Origin: Bradyrhizobium oligotrophicum S58
Lineage (GTDB): Bacteria > Pseudomonadota > Alphaproteobacteria > Rhizobiales > Xanthobacteraceae
Assembly: GCF_000344805.1 (NCBI RefSeq)
Contig: NC_020453.1
Span: forward strand, 1,178,001-1,242,000
DNA: 64,000 nt
Reading direction: 5' to 3'
The position numbers and the translations under genes were made by a program. Numbering within the stretch: position 1 is the stretch's first letter; each line of letters begins with the position of its first letter. This document shows, one piece after another, positions 9,094 through 18,363 of this stretch. The notes beneath the pieces are model-generated. The model worked only from the letters and a program-made list of their open reading frames with translations. It had not been told where the DNA came from and did no database searches.

Positions 9094-9378
9094 TCAATAG
9101 CCGTAGCGCCATTTGAGCGTTCGACGAATCAGCAGGGCCGCGACGATCAATGTGAGTTCACCGACCCAGAACCAGCGTCCGACGCCGGTGAAGCCCATGT
9201 GGTCGTGTGCCATGTACATCGCCAAACCGAGCACAGTCAGCGCCATGGTACTGCCGACCCAATAAAGCGGGTCTCGGGCCAATCCGCTCGCCACATGCTC
9301 CGCTGCATCTTCCGCGGCGCGGCGCATGCGCCACAGCAAAAATGCACACCAGGCGCCGACGATCAGGATCGTTATCAT
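9094..9378 (-). CDS. Small integral membrane protein
   Basis: 94 residues. Hydrophobic segments lie at residues 1-16, about 38-57 (VGSTMALTVLGLAMYMAHD) and about 68-86 (FWVGELTLIVAALLIRR), with basic turns (RRAAED, RRTLKWRYGY), so two to three membrane helices. No family recognised. It lies alone, convergent with the small gene to its left, and downstream of the peroxiredoxin terminator. Confidence 0.6.
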   Translation of the reverse strand: MITILIVGAWCAFLLWRMRRAAEDAAEHVASGLARDPLYWVGSTMALTVLGLAMYMAHDHMGFTGVGRWFWVGELTLIVAALLIRRTLKWRYGY

Positions 9379-9469
9379 GCGAAGTCTCAGCCTGCTGCGT
9401 CCCTTGCTCTTTAGCGAGAGGATGTTGCAGAGACTCTTTCTCGGTCTGCTAAAAATGCAGCGAAGCCCA

Positions 9470-9500
9470 AAAGAGAAAGGCCCGCGGGTCAGCGCGGGCC
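9470..9500 (-). terminator. Terminator after the peroxiredoxin gene
   Basis: GGCCCGCG (9479-9486) pairs with CGCGGGCC (9493-9500) over a 6-base loop. Read on the minus strand the stem is followed by TTTCTCTTTT, 25 bases after the peroxiredoxin stop codon. Confidence 0.85.
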
Positions 9501-9525
9501 TCCGATCTCGGATCAGGCGGCGGGT

Positions 9526-10011
9526 TCAAAGCTGCCCGAGCAGCGTGTCGCCGCCGGAGACCTCGACCTTGCCCGGTGCGGCTTCGAGGTTCAGCTTCGT
9601 CACCACGCCGTCCTCGACCAGCATCGAATAGCGCTTGGAGCGGATGCCGAGGCCGGCACCGGAGGCGTCGAGCTCCATGCCGATCGCCTTGGTGAATTCG
9701 GCATTGCCGTCGGCCAGGAACACTGCCTCGTCGCGCTGGTCGGTGTCGCGCTTCCAGGCGTTCATCACGAAGGCGTCGTTGACCGAGACGATACCGATGG
9801 TGTCGATGCCCTTGTCCTTCAGCGCATAGGCGTTGAGGAAGATGCTGGGCAGATGCATCTTGTGGCAGGTGCCGGTGTAGGCGCCGGGCACCGCGAACAG
9901 CGCGACCTTCTTGCCCTTGAAGACGTCGTCGGTGGTTTTGACCTGCGGGCCTTCGCCGGTCATGACGCGGAATTGGGCTTGCGGCAGCTTGTCGCCAATC
10001 TTGATTGTCAT
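9526..10011 (-). CDS. Peroxiredoxin, Prx5/redoxin type
   Basis: 161 residues. Reduces H2O2 and alkyl hydroperoxides through a peroxidatic cysteine, with electrons from glutathione/glutaredoxin or thioredoxin. The active-site motif is VPGAYTGTCHKMHLP, Cys near residue 49, where most relatives have PGAFTPTCS; the Gly for Pro change is a minor variation. Other family blocks are IGIVSVNDAFVMNAWKRD and GMELDASGAGLGIRSKRYSMLVEDG. No second conserved cysteine is seen near the C-terminus, so a 1-Cys or glutathione-dependent mechanism is likely. Monocistronic, with its own terminator. Confidence 0.92.
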   Translation of the reverse strand: MTIKIGDKLPQAQFRVMTGEGPQVKTTDDVFKGKKVALFAVPGAYTGTCHKMHLPSIFLNAYALKDKGIDTIGIVSVNDAFVMNAWKRDTDQRDEAVFLADGNAEFTKAIGMELDASGAGLGIRSKRYSMLVEDGVVTKLNLEAAPGKVEVSGGDTLLGQL

Positions 10012-10141
10012 ATCGAAAACTCCTTCCCCTGGATGTGTTTTGCGCGGTGCGCGCTACACTATTCGGCGCGCCAGAAACAGCAACGGCCCGCCGCGTTCAC
10101 GTGTCCGTCATCGCACGCCAGCACCGACCGGGCCAGCCGGC

Positions 10142-11833
10142 TCAGGCGGCAGCTGCCGGCTTCTTCTTCTCGTCGCGCAGCTCCCGGCGCAGGATCTTGC
10201 CGACATTGGTCTTCGGCAATTCGGTCCTGAACTCGATCTGCTTCGGCACCTTGTAGTTCGTCAGCTGCTCGTGGCAGTGCTTGATGATGTCCTCGGGCGT
10301 GAGGTTGGGATCCTTTCTCACCACGAAGGCCTTGACCACCTCGCCGGTCTTCTCGTCCGGCAGCCCGATCACGGCGGTCTCCAGCACGCCTGGATGCATC
10401 GCGATCACTTCCTCGACCTCGTTCGGATAGACGTTGAAGCCGGAGACCAGGATCATGTCCTTCTTGCGGTCCACGATCTTGACCGCGCCGTCCGCGGCCA
10501 TGACGCCGATGTCGCCGGTGCGGAAGAAGCCGTCCGCCGTCATCACCTTGGCAGTCTCGTCCGGCCTGTTCCAGTAGCCCGCCATCACCTGCGGGCCCTT
10601 GGCGCAGATCTCGCCGGCCTGGCCGAGCGGCACCTCGTTGCCGTCGTCGTCCCGGATCGACAGCCAGGTCGAGGGCAGCGGCAAGCCGATGGTGCCGGTG
10701 AACTCGGTCGCGGTCGGCAGGTTGCAGGTCAGGACCGGCGCGGTCTCCGACAGGCCGTAGCCCTCGGCGATGCTGCAGCCGGTCACCTGCTTCCACTGCT
10801 CGGCCACCGGACGCTGCACGGCCATGCCGCCGCCGTTGGAGACCTTCAGCTTGGAGAAGTCGAGCTTGCGGAAATCAGGATGGTGCAACAGGCCGTTGTA
10901 GAGTGTGTTGACGGCGGGGAAGTTGTTGACCTGATACTTCATCAGCTCCTTGATGAAGCCGGCGATGTCGCGCGGATTGGGAATCAGCAGATTGGCGCCG
11001 CCGGCGCGCACCGCGAGCAGGAAGCAGCAGGTCAGTGCGAAGATATGGTAGAGCGGCAGCGCGCAGACGATCAGCAGCTGATCGACATGCGGCGGCCGCT
11101 CCATGACCGGCTGCAGCCAGGCATCGTTCTGCAGCACGTTGGCGACGACGTTGCGGTGAAGCAGCGTGGCGCCCTTGGAGACGCCGGTGGTGCCGCCGGT
11201 ATATTGCAGGAAGGCGACGTCATCGGGACCGATTACGGGCTTCTGGAAGCGCTTGCCGCGGCCGGCGGCGAGCGCATCATTGAACGGCACGGCGCCCGGC
11301 AGCGAGAACGCCGGCACCATCTTCTTCAGGCGGCGAACGACGAGATTGACGATCACGCCCTTGAAGCCGAGCAGGTCGCCCATGCTGGCGATGACGACGT
11401 GCTTGACCTGGGTGTGGCCGACCACCTGCTGCACCGTGTGGGCGAAGTTCTCCAGCACGATGATCACCTCCGCGCCGGAGTCCTTCAGCTGATGCTCGAG
11501 CTCGCGCGGCGTGTACAGCGGGTTGACGTTGACCACGGCGTAGCCGGCCCGCAGCACCGCCGAGATCGCGATCGGATATTGCAGCACGTTCGGCATCATC
11601 AGCGCGACGCGCGCGCCCTTCGCGAGCCCCAGGCCCTGCAGATAGGCGCCCATCGCGACCGACATCTCGTCGAGCTCGCGATAGCTGATCGCCTTGTCCA
11701 TGCAGATGAAGGCCTTGCGGTCGGAGAATTTCTTGAAGCTCTCTTCCAGCAGCTCGACCAGCGACGGATATTTGCCGGAATCGATGTCGGCGGGAACGCC
11801 GGCCGGATAGTGCTTGAGCCAGATGCGCTCCAT
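10142..11833 (-). CDS. fadD: Long-chain fatty-acid CoA ligase
   Basis: 563 residues. Activates long-chain fatty acids to acyl-CoA with ATP for beta-oxidation, peripheral to the inner membrane. Seen: the ATP/AMP P-loop LQYTGGTTGVSKGATLLHRN near residue 210, EGYGLSETAPVLTCN near residue 355, FRTGDIGVMAADGAVKIVDR near residue 440, the fatty-acid signature KKDMILVSGFNVYPNEVEEV and the catalytic lysine region LPKTNVGKILRRELR. Length and the WLKHYPAGVPADI opening match FadD. The C-terminus ends with DEKKKPAAAA. It is a lone gene with about 190 bases on each side. Confidence 0.94.
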   Translation of the reverse strand: MERIWLKHYPAGVPADIDSGKYPSLVELLEESFKKFSDRKAFICMDKAISYRELDEMSVAMGAYLQGLGLAKGARVALMMPNVLQYPIAISAVLRAGYAVVNVNPLYTPRELEHQLKDSGAEVIIVLENFAHTVQQVVGHTQVKHVVIASMGDLLGFKGVIVNLVVRRLKKMVPAFSLPGAVPFNDALAAGRGKRFQKPVIGPDDVAFLQYTGGTTGVSKGATLLHRNVVANVLQNDAWLQPVMERPPHVDQLLIVCALPLYHIFALTCCFLLAVRAGGANLLIPNPRDIAGFIKELMKYQVNNFPAVNTLYNGLLHHPDFRKLDFSKLKVSNGGGMAVQRPVAEQWKQVTGCSIAEGYGLSETAPVLTCNLPTATEFTGTIGLPLPSTWLSIRDDDGNEVPLGQAGEICAKGPQVMAGYWNRPDETAKVMTADGFFRTGDIGVMAADGAVKIVDRKKDMILVSGFNVYPNEVEEVIAMHPGVLETAVIGLPDEKTGEVVKAFVVRKDPNLTPEDIIKHCHEQLTNYKVPKQIEFRTELPKTNVGKILRRELRDEKKKPAAAA

Positions 11834-12027
11834 GAACCTTCCCTCTCTGATCGTCTTTTATGGTCGCTTGACGTGTCTTGCGGCGCCGGTCATTTCCGGG
11901 CGGCATGCGGCGGCCAATATCGAATCTCCGGCCGTGCAAGGCAAGCGGCCGGGGCGAGACAATAGAGGGAAGATGTAGGCTGCGGGGCCGGCGGAGAAGG
12001 GTCGACGGCCCCCTGTGCGCCGCGAGA

Positions 12028-13431
12028 TCAGCCGTCCTTCGGCGCCGGCTTGCCGGCGGTCTTCGGCTTGGCGGCCGCCTTGGGTTTGGGCTTGGTGGCG
12101 GCGTCGGAGCTGGCTTTTTCGGTCGATTTTGCGCCGGCGTCGGGTTTGGCGGCCGCGTGCCGAGCCGCGGCCGGCTTGGATTCGGCTGCCTTGGCGCCCG
12201 GCTTGGTTTCCGCGTCGCTCTTGGCGGCTGTCCGGGTCGCCGGCTTGGCATCCTTCCGGGCCGCGACATGCGCCTTCTTGCCGCGGTGCCTGGGCGGGGT
12301 CTGCGCATCGGCATCCGCAGCGACGGCCGCGATCAGGGCGGCGCCGGTGCGCGTCGGGCCGGTATAGACCACAACGGGCTCGGACGGCGCGGCGGCCGCA
12401 GCGAGGATCTCCGAGGGCTTCTGCGCGGGCGCCTGCAATCCGGCCAGCAGGGTGCCGCCGGTGGTCTCGCCCTCGGCGCCGGCGATCGTCTCCTCGTCAT
12501 CATCGCTCGCCGGCCGGTGCCGCCTGCCGCTGCACATGTCGTCGCGCAGATTCGGCGGAGTGGCGTCGATCGGCACCAGCTGCTCGACATTGCCGAGCGG
12601 CGCCTTCAGCCAGGTCAGCTGGTTCGTGTTGAATCCGCGGTCCAGCATCTGGATCGCGCGCACGGCGCGCATCTGGCCCGAGGAGGCGCCGAGCACCACC
12701 GCGATCAGGCGCTTGCCGTTGCGGGTCGCGGACGCCACCAGATTGTAGCCGGAGGCGCAGATGAATCCGGTCTTGAAGCCGTCGGCGCCGGGATAGCGTC
12801 CGATCAGCCGGTTGAAATTCTGCACGACGCGGCGGCCGTAGCGGATCGACGGGATGTGGACGAAATATTCGTATTCCGGCAGGTCGCGGATGATGGCCCG
12901 CGCCAGGATCGCGAGATCGCGTGCCGAGGTGATCTGGCCGTCGGCGGGCAGGCCGTTCGGATTGACGTAGCTGGTCTGCGTCATGCCGAGCTTCTGCGCG
13001 GTCTCGTTCATCATGATCGAGAAGCCGTCGATCGAGCCGCCGATGCCCTCCGCCAGCACCACCGCCATGTCGTTGGCGGACTTCACCAGCATCATCTTCA
13101 GCGCGTTGTCGATGGTGAGCTGCGTGCCCGGCCGGTAGCCCATCTTCGACGGCGATTGCGACGCTGCGGTGGGCGACACCGTCACCAGCGTGTCGAGCGA
13201 GACCTTGCCGTCCTTGACCGCCTTCAGCGTCACGTAGGCCGTCATCAGCTTGGTGACGGAGGCCGGGTACCAGGGATAGGTCGCGTTCTGCGCCTCCAGC
13301 ACCTTGCCGCTGTCGGCTTCGACGAGCAGCAGCGCCTCGGCGTTGGCCCAGCGGGGCGCAAGGGCGAGAGCGGCAGCGAGAACGAGGATCTTGATCGGGG
13401 TATTGCGGAACAACAGGCGAAGCGTCTGCAC
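12028..13431 (-). CDS. D-alanyl-D-alanine carboxypeptidase (S11 family)
   Basis: About 467 residues. Periplasmic penicillin-binding protein trimming the terminal D-Ala of peptidoglycan peptides. It has a signal peptide (ILVLAAALALAPRWANA) and all three active-site motifs: SxxK in YPASVTKLMTA, SxN in MMLVKSANDMAVVLAEG, and KTG in ADGFKTGFICASGYNLV. The last 130 residues are a low-complexity Ala/Lys/Pro tail (for example AAKPDAGAKSTEK), much longer than in model enzymes; it may reach through or bind the wall. The frame is open to a TTG at 13482, but the GTG at 13431 gives a normal signal peptide; neither has a strong ribosome site. Confidence 0.88.
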   Translation of the reverse strand: MQTLRLLFRNTPIKILVLAAALALAPRWANAEALLLVEADSGKVLEAQNATYPWYPASVTKLMTAYVTLKAVKDGKVSLDTLVTVSPTAASQSPSKMGYRPGTQLTIDNALKMMLVKSANDMAVVLAEGIGGSIDGFSIMMNETAQKLGMTQTSYVNPNGLPADGQITSARDLAILARAIIRDLPEYEYFVHIPSIRYGRRVVQNFNRLIGRYPGADGFKTGFICASGYNLVASATRNGKRLIAVVLGASSGQMRAVRAIQMLDRGFNTNQLTWLKAPLGNVEQLVPIDATPPNLRDDMCSGRRHRPASDDDEETIAGAEGETTGGTLLAGLQAPAQKPSEILAAAAAPSEPVVVYTGPTRTGAALIAAVAADADAQTPPRHRGKKAHVAARKDAKPATRTAAKSDAETKPGAKAAESKPAAARHAAAKPDAGAKSTEKASSDAATKPKPKAAAKPKTAGKPAPKDG

Positions 13432-13606
13432 TGGTCTGGTCCGGTCCTTTGAGACCCGCCTCGCGATCCGCGAGATGGGCAAACGGGCTTTCGGGTTTCA
13501 AGCGTGTCCGGCGCCGCTTCGGTTGCGGCAGGCCGCGAACCTATACCGGCTCGGCGCTGGCGAACAGAGGCCAGCCATTCAATTCCACGATGAAAGCGTC
13601 CCGCTA

Positions 13607-15397
13607 TCAGGCCTTGACGGTGGTGCCGTCGCTCTCCGGCGCAGCGACGGCCGCGCGTGCATTCGTCTGGACCATGAACTGGGCCTTCGCGAGTTCCGCG
13701 AAGTGGCCGCCTTTCGCCACGAGTTCATCGAACGTTCCGCTTTCGATCACGCGTCCGTTCTCGAACACGAGAATCCGCGTCGCGTTGCGGATGGTCGAGA
13801 GCCGGTGCGCGATCACGAAGGTCGTGCGTCCCTTCATCACCTCGTCGAGCGCGGCGTTGAGCTTGGCCTCGGTGACGGCATCGAGCGCCGATGTCGCCTC
13901 GTCGAGAATCAGGATCGGCGGATCCTTCAACAGCGCGCGCGCGATCGAGAGCCGCTGGCGCTCGCCGCCGGACAGCATGCGACCGCGCTCGCCGGCATTG
14001 GTGTCGAACCCCTGTTCGGCGCGGTCGATGAAGTCGAGCGCCTGGGCGCGGGCGGCGGCGGTGCGCACTTCCTCGTCGGTCGCATCGGGCTTGCCGACCA
14101 GCAGGTTCTCGCGAATCGAGCGGTTGAACAGCAGCGCTTCCTGGAACACGACACCGATGTTCCGCCTGAGCGACGCGAGCTTCAAGCCGCGCACGTCCAT
14201 GCCGTCGATCTTGATGAAGCCGGACTGCGGATCGAACGCGCGGTGCAGGAGCGCGATCGCGGTCGATTTGCCGGCGCCGGTGGGGCCGACCAGCGCAATG
14301 GTCTGGCCGGGCAGCGCGGTGAAGGTGAGATCCTCCACCGCCGGGCGCTTGCCGTCATAGGAGAACGACACGTCGTTGAATTCGACCAGGCCGGAGAGCC
14401 GGCCGATCTCGATCGCATCGGGGCGGTCGCGCACCGCCGGCACCGCATCGAGCACGGTGAAGAATTCCGCCAGTCGCGGCGCTTCCATGAACACGTTGTT
14501 GATGAAGGACACGACCTGCTCGAGCTTCTGGATCAGCATGGTCGCGAACGACACGAACATCACGATCTCGCCGACCGATGTCAGCCCCGCCTGATGCAGC
14601 GCGATGCCGAGCGTGAAGATCGCGAGCACGGTGATGGTGGTGGAGGCGCGCGTGATCACCGTCACCAGCGCCCACCAGCCGAGCACCGGCATCTGCACCG
14701 ACAGCAATTGTCCGGCGACGGTGCGCAGGCCCTGCACCTCGGCATCGATGCGCACGAAGCTCTGCACCAGCGCGACATTGCCGAGCGCGTCGGAGGCGCG
14801 CGCCGAGAGGTCGCTGTAATGCTCCTCGACCTCGCTCTGCATGCCGTAGGTCTTGCGCACGACCAGCGTCGTCAGCACCGTGAACACGACGCAGAGCACG
14901 AACAAGAGGATCGCGAGCCGCCAGTTCAGGTACAGCGACAGCGGCAGCAGCACCAGTACGGACATGATCGCCGCGAAATGCTCGCGGAAGAACGACAGCC
15001 ACAGCTTCCACAGCGCGTCGGTGCCGTTGATCATCACCTTCATCAGCCGGCCGGAATGGGTGCCGGAATGGAAGGTCAGCGGCAGCTGCAGGATGTGCTC
15101 GAAATAGCTCGTCAGCACGGCGTGGCGCTGGCGATGCGCCAGACGGTCGGCCTGCAGCGCGACCCAGGCGCTGGCGAGAATCGTGAACAGTCCGAACCCC
15201 GCCCAGGCCGCGAGCAGCGGCCATGCGGTGCTGGTCGACGCGTTGCCGGACAGCGAATCGACAATGCGTCCGAACAGCACCGGCTCGGCGAACTGCGCCA
15301 CCGCAAGCGCCAGGTTGGCGATGGCAAGCAGCCAGCCCAGCCGGGCCTCCTTTCCGAGCAGTTGGAGCACGCGGGCATAGATGCGGAGCAGGGACAT
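13607..15397 (-). CDS. ndvA: Cyclic beta-(1,2)-glucan ABC exporter
   Basis: 596 residues from the ATG at 15397 ([15 protein letters not shown]). Fused six-helix membrane domain and ATPase, working as a homodimer in the inner membrane to export cyclic beta-1,2-glucan. Seen: membrane domain to about residue 310, Walker [20 protein letters not shown]-loop [19 protein letters not shown] signature [16 protein letters not shown], Walker [14 protein letters not shown]-loop VIAHRLSTI. The sequence closely follows NdvA/ChvA, including [16 protein letters not shown] and the [15 protein letters not shown] region. Glucan export in rhizobia is needed for osmoadaptation and nodule invasion. The glucan synthase NdvB is not in the window. 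Confidence 0.92.
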   Translation of the reverse strand: MSLLRIYARVLQLLGKEARLGWLLAIANLALAVAQFAEPVLFGRIVDSLSGNASTSTAWPLLAAWAGFGLFTILASAWVALQADRLAHRQRHAVLTSYFEHILQLPLTFHSGTHSGRLMKVMINGTDALWKLWLSFFREHFAAIMSVLVLLPLSLYLNWRLAILLFVLCVVFTVLTTLVVRKTYGMQSEVEEHYSDLSARASDALGNVALVQSFVRIDAEVQGLRTVAGQLLSVQMPVLGWWALVTVITRASTTITVLAIFTLGIALHQAGLTSVGEIVMFVSFATMLIQKLEQVVSFINNVFMEAPRLAEFFTVLDAVPAVRDRPDAIEIGRLSGLVEFNDVSFSYDGKRPAVEDLTFTALPGQTIALVGPTGAGKSTAIALLHRAFDPQSGFIKIDGMDVRGLKLASLRRNIGVVFQEALLFNRSIRENLLVGKPDATDEEVRTAAARAQALDFIDRAEQGFDTNAGERGRMLSGGERQRLSIARALLKDPPILILDEATSALDAVTEAKLNAALDEVMKGRTTFVIAHRLSTIRNATRILVFENGRVIESGTFDELVAKGGHFAELAKAQFMVQTNARAAVAAPESDGTTVKA

Positions 15398-15487
15398 GGG
15401 CGAAGCGCTTTGTGCAGGCGACGGTGGAATCGGCGCCGGACGGCGCGCCACGCATGTTAGCAAGGGAACAGCGGTCGCGGCGAGCGC

Positions 15488-16543
15488 TCAGTTGACGAGG
15501 CGGCTGTCGGCCGGGGGCAGGAAGCTGTCGTCGAAAATGTCGGCCGGCTGCGGGCGCTTGTGGTGGAATTTGAAGTCGTCGCCGATCTGGTCGAGAGCCC
15601 GCTCGAACCGCGCGGGATCGATGCCGCCGATGCCATCGCGGCGGACGTCTGATGTCAGCACGTTGTCGGCCAGCACCGTCTGCAGCCGCTCCAGCTCGAG
15701 CTCGCGCGAGCCATCCTCCATCCGGCTCACGACGTCGGGGATGGCTGCGGCCGGGTCCTTGATCGCCAGTTGCAGCCCGGAGGTGAGCGCGCGCAGGAAT
15801 CCCCTTACGGCAGCCGGCTGCTTTGCTGCAAAGCCGGGATTGACGATTACGGCGTGGCCGTAGGCCTCGCAGCCGAAATCGGCAAAGCGCAGCACCGCGA
15901 GATCTGCGGCCGGCACGCCGCGGTCGCGCAGATTGATGGCCGAGAGGTAGGAGAATCCGCTGACCGCGTCGACCTGGCCGGCCGACAGGATCGGCTCGCG
16001 CACCGCCGCGCCCACTCGCGCGAGCTTGATGGTCTCGGGCTTGAGATGGTTGTACCGCGCGATCGCGGGCCACAGCCGGATCGAGAGATCGCCCTCGGCG
16101 ACGCCGAGCGTCTTGCCGTCGACGTCGGCAAGCCCGTGGATGCCGCGGCTCTTGCGCGCGATGATGGCGTAGGGCGCCTTGTTGAACAGCACGAACACGG
16201 CCTTGACCGGCTGGCTGCCCCCGCTGTCACGGTATCGGATCAGCTCGTTGATGTCGGCGAGCGCGATGTCGCTCTCGCCCGAGGCCACGCGCGCGATCGC
16301 GTCGGGCGAGCCCTTGGCGGTGGTGATGGTGACGGTCACGCCCTCGGCGCCGAACAGCCCATGGCCGGCTGCAAGCGCCACCGGCGCCATGCTGCCGTCG
16401 AGCGGGCGATCCAGCGTGAACATCACGGCGACCGGGCGCTTGAGCTCCTCCGCTGCGGCAGTCCGCTGCGACAGCCATCCGGGCACGACGAGGGCCGCCA
16501 GAAGCGCCAGAGCAAGCAGGGTGACGGGTGGTCGCATACGCAT
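15488..16543 (-). CDS. Orphan NMT1/SsuA-type ABC substrate-binding protein
   Basis: About 351 residues, starting MRMRPPVTLLALALL (an in-frame ATG at 16570 is an alternative). A signal peptide or N-terminal anchor (LLALALLAALVVPGWL) is followed by the type-2 binding fold of nitrate/sulfonate/thiamine-precursor binders: PVAVMFTLDRPLDGSMAPVA, GLFGAEGVTVTITTAKGSPD, SGESDIALADINELIRY, and DGKTLGVAEGDLSIRLWPAI. The predicted substrate is a small organic sulfonate, nitrile or pyrimidine; this cannot be decided from sequence. No permease or ATPase gene is next to it; ndvA follows 90 bases downstream on the same strand and is unrelated in function. Confidence 0.85.
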   Translation of the reverse strand: MRMRPPVTLLALALLAALVVPGWLSQRTAAAEELKRPVAVMFTLDRPLDGSMAPVALAAGHGLFGAEGVTVTITTAKGSPDAIARVASGESDIALADINELIRYRDSGGSQPVKAVFVLFNKAPYAIIARKSRGIHGLADVDGKTLGVAEGDLSIRLWPAIARYNHLKPETIKLARVGAAVREPILSAGQVDAVSGFSYLSAINLRDRGVPAADLAVLRFADFGCEAYGHAVIVNPGFAAKQPAAVRGFLRALTSGLQLAIKDPAAAIPDVVSRMEDGSRELELERLQTVLADNVLTSDVRRDGIGGIDPARFERALDQIGDDFKFHHKRPQPADIFDDSFLPPADSRLVN

Positions 16544-16552
16544 CAGGGCACG

Positions 16553-16594
16553 CCGGTATTCGCGAAGCATACCGGTATTCTTACGCCGGTATTC
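16553..16594. repeat. Three short direct repeats at the start of the binding-protein gene
   Basis: CCGGTATTC occurs at 16553-16561, 16572-16580 and 16586-16594, spaced 19 and 14 bases. They straddle the possible start codons of the NMT1-type gene and may be operator sites or chance. Confidence 0.4.
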
Positions 16595-16804
16595 TAATCA
16601 GTTCACCGGCTCCCGCGCGATCGATGTGTCAATTCCGTGACAGGCCGCTCGGAGCCGGCGTCGCCTCATCATGTCCCAACGAATCTGAACGGTCCATGAG
16701 CAAGGCCTGCGGCGATTTGCGGCTTCGACTCAGGGTTTCGCGGGGGGAACTGTGGGCCTGGTTCGTGAGTTGGTGCACCAGATTTGATCGCATGGAGAAT
16801 CCAC

Positions 16805-17203
16805 ATGATCGCACAGCGCGGAAGTTTTTCACGCTTTGGCCGTGCTACCGTCCTGGCGACGGTGGCTGCGGTGAGTTTGACTGCAGTGCAGCCCACGCTC
16901 GCCTTCGCCGGTTCTGCACCGGCTGAGAAGGGCGTCGTGGCCAGCACCGCCAAGGAGGGCGGCCTGACCGACGTCAGCGCGCGCCGCCGCTACTATCGCG
17001 GCAATGGCGGCGCGGCCGCCGCAGCGGCGTTCGCCGGCATTGTCGGCACCGGCCTCGCCATCGCTGCCGCCCAGAACCGCCGTTCCTACTACGAGGACAA
17101 CTACTATTACGGCCGGCCGGCCTATTACGGTTACGAGCCGGGCTATCAGTCTTATGGCGGCGGCCCCTATTACGGCGGCTACCACCATGGTCCCCGCTGG
17201 TGA
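16805..17203 (+). CDS. Exported Gly/Tyr-rich protein
   Basis: 132 residues from the ATG at 16805, which has GGAGAATCCAC just upstream. A long signal peptide ends near TLAFAG (residue 36). The mature part has a basic patch RRRYYRG, a hydrophobic Ala/Gly segment (AAAAAFAGIVGTGLAIAAAQ) and a tail dominated by Tyr and Gly (YYYGRPAYYGYEPGY, GGGPYYGGYHHGPRW). Similar small Tyr/Gly-rich exported proteins are common in Bradyrhizobium; function unknown. A strong terminator follows. Confidence 0.72.
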   Translation: MIAQRGSFSRFGRATVLATVAAVSLTAVQPTLAFAGSAPAEKGVVASTAKEGGLTDVSARRRYYRGNGGAAAAAAFAGIVGTGLAIAAAQNRRSYYEDNYYYGRPAYYGYEPGYQSYGGGPYYGGYHHGPRW

Positions 17204-17222
17204 TATCCGATCATCTGATGCG

Positions 17223-17253
17223 ATCCGCCGGCCTCGCGCCGGCGGATTTTTTC
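17223..17253 (+). terminator. Intrinsic terminator
   Basis: ATCCGCCGGC (17223-17232) pairs with GCCGGCGGAT (17238-17247) across a 5-base loop, followed by six T. Ends the Tyr/Gly-rich gene. Confidence 0.9.
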
Positions 17254-17308
17254 ATGTCTTCCGCAAACGTTTAACACCCGTGCCATTGATTTTAACTAGT
17301 GTGGCGCG

Positions 17309-17710
17309 ATGACCGATTCGATCGAGCGGCTGTATCGCGCTGTTCTGGCGGCCAGGGATCTGGATCCCGCGCGCTCGCGCACGGCCAAGCTGATGCAACA
17401 GGGCTCTGGCAAGATGGCCAAGAAGCTCGCGGAGGAGGCGATCGAGGTCGCGATCGATGCCGTCAGCGGCGACGCGCAGGCGGTGGTGCGGGAAAGCGCC
17501 GACCTGATCTACAATCTGGCGGTGCTGTGGGCAGAACTCGACATCCGGCCCGAGGACGTCTGGCGCGAGATGGAGCGCCGCGAGCTGCTGCTCGGCATCG
17601 CCGAGAAGCTCCCGAAATCGCCGGTCAAGGTCGCCAAAGCCGGTCCCGGAGGCGTGCAGGGGCGACCGATCGTCGCGGCCGACAACCGGACGATCCGCAA
17701 GCGACATTAG
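17309..17710 (+). CDS. HisE-like phosphoribosyl-ATP pyrophosphohydrolase
   Basis: 133 residues. The all-alpha MazG-like fold is visible: KLMQQGSGKMAKKLAEEAIEVAIDAVSGD, then VVRESADLIYNLAVLWAELDI, with the metal-binding EExxE and ESAD motifs of phosphoribosyl-ATP pyrophosphatase (second step of histidine synthesis). It extends about 30 residues past the usual HisE length with a basic tail (GRPIVAADNRTIRKRH) and is not next to other his genes, which in relatives form a separate hisBHAFE-type cluster. It may be a second HisE or a house-cleaning NTP pyrophosphohydrolase. GATG start at 17309. Confidence 0.8.
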   Translation: MTDSIERLYRAVLAARDLDPARSRTAKLMQQGSGKMAKKLAEEAIEVAIDAVSGDAQAVVRESADLIYNLAVLWAELDIRPEDVWREMERRELLLGIAEKLPKSPVKVAKAGPGGVQGRPIVAADNRTIRKRH

Positions 17711-17781
17711 CGCGGCGGTCCGGTCTCGGACCGGCAGATGAGCCATGGACAAAACCTGCCCGGTTTGCTTCATCCCGGACC

Positions 17782-18363
17782 ATGCTCAGACGGATCTACG
17801 ACTGGTGTATCGACGCCGCACATAAGCCGCATGCCATGTGGATCATGGCCGCGGTTGCCTTCGCTGAAAGCTCGTTCTTTCCGGTCCCGCCGGATGTGAT
17901 GCTGATTCCGATGTCGCTGGCGAAGCCGCAGCGCGCTTGGCTGTTCGCCGGCGTCTGCACGGCAGCTTCGGTGGCCGGCGGCCTCGTCGGCTACGCGATC
18001 GGCGCGCTGCTCTACGACTCGCTCGGCCATTGGCTGATCCAGCTCTATGGTCTCGGCGACAAGGTCGAGGCGTTCCGTGCATCCTATGCCGAGTGGGGCG
18101 CGGTCATCATCCTGCTCAAGGGGCTGACGCCGATCCCCTACAAGCTCGTCACGATCACCTCGGGCTTCGCCGGCTATAACCTGTTCCTGTTCATCGTCTG
18201 CTCGATCATCGCGCGCGGCGGCCGGTTCTTCATCGCCGCGATCCTGCTCAATCGCTATGGCGAATGGATCAGGGTGCAGATCGAAAAGCGTCTCGGCCTG
18301 TGGGTGGCGCTCGGCGCGGCCGTGCTGGTCGCGGGCTTCGTCATCGCCGTGAAGCTGATCTGA
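17782..18363 (+). CDS. YqaA/DedA-type membrane protein
   Basis: 193 residues starting MLRRIYDWCIDAAHKPHAMW. The segment FAESSFFPVPPDVMLIPMSL, with its E-x-x-x-P-x-P-x-x signature, and KGLTPIPYKLVTITSGFAGYN mark the SNARE-associated/DedA superfamily (VTT domain), inner-membrane proteins implicated in lipid translocation and membrane homeostasis. Four to five hydrophobic segments including a re-entrant loop. The next gene starts on the last base of its stop codon (TGATG), so the two are coupled. Confidence 0.88.
   Translation: MLRRIYDWCIDAAHKPHAMWIMAAVAFAESSFFPVPPDVMLIPMSLAKPQRAWLFAGVCTAASVAGGLVGYAIGALLYDSLGHWLIQLYGLGDKVEAFRASYAEWGAVIILLKGLTPIPYKLVTITSGFAGYNLFLFIVCSIIARGGRFFIAAILLNRYGEWIRVQIEKRLGLWVALGAAVLVAGFVIAVKLI

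Noticed and set aside
9911..11965. Large plus-strand open frame opposite fadD and the peroxiredoxin
   Set aside because: Antisense high-GC artefact rich in His/Leu/Arg; the minus-strand genes have full catalytic motifs.
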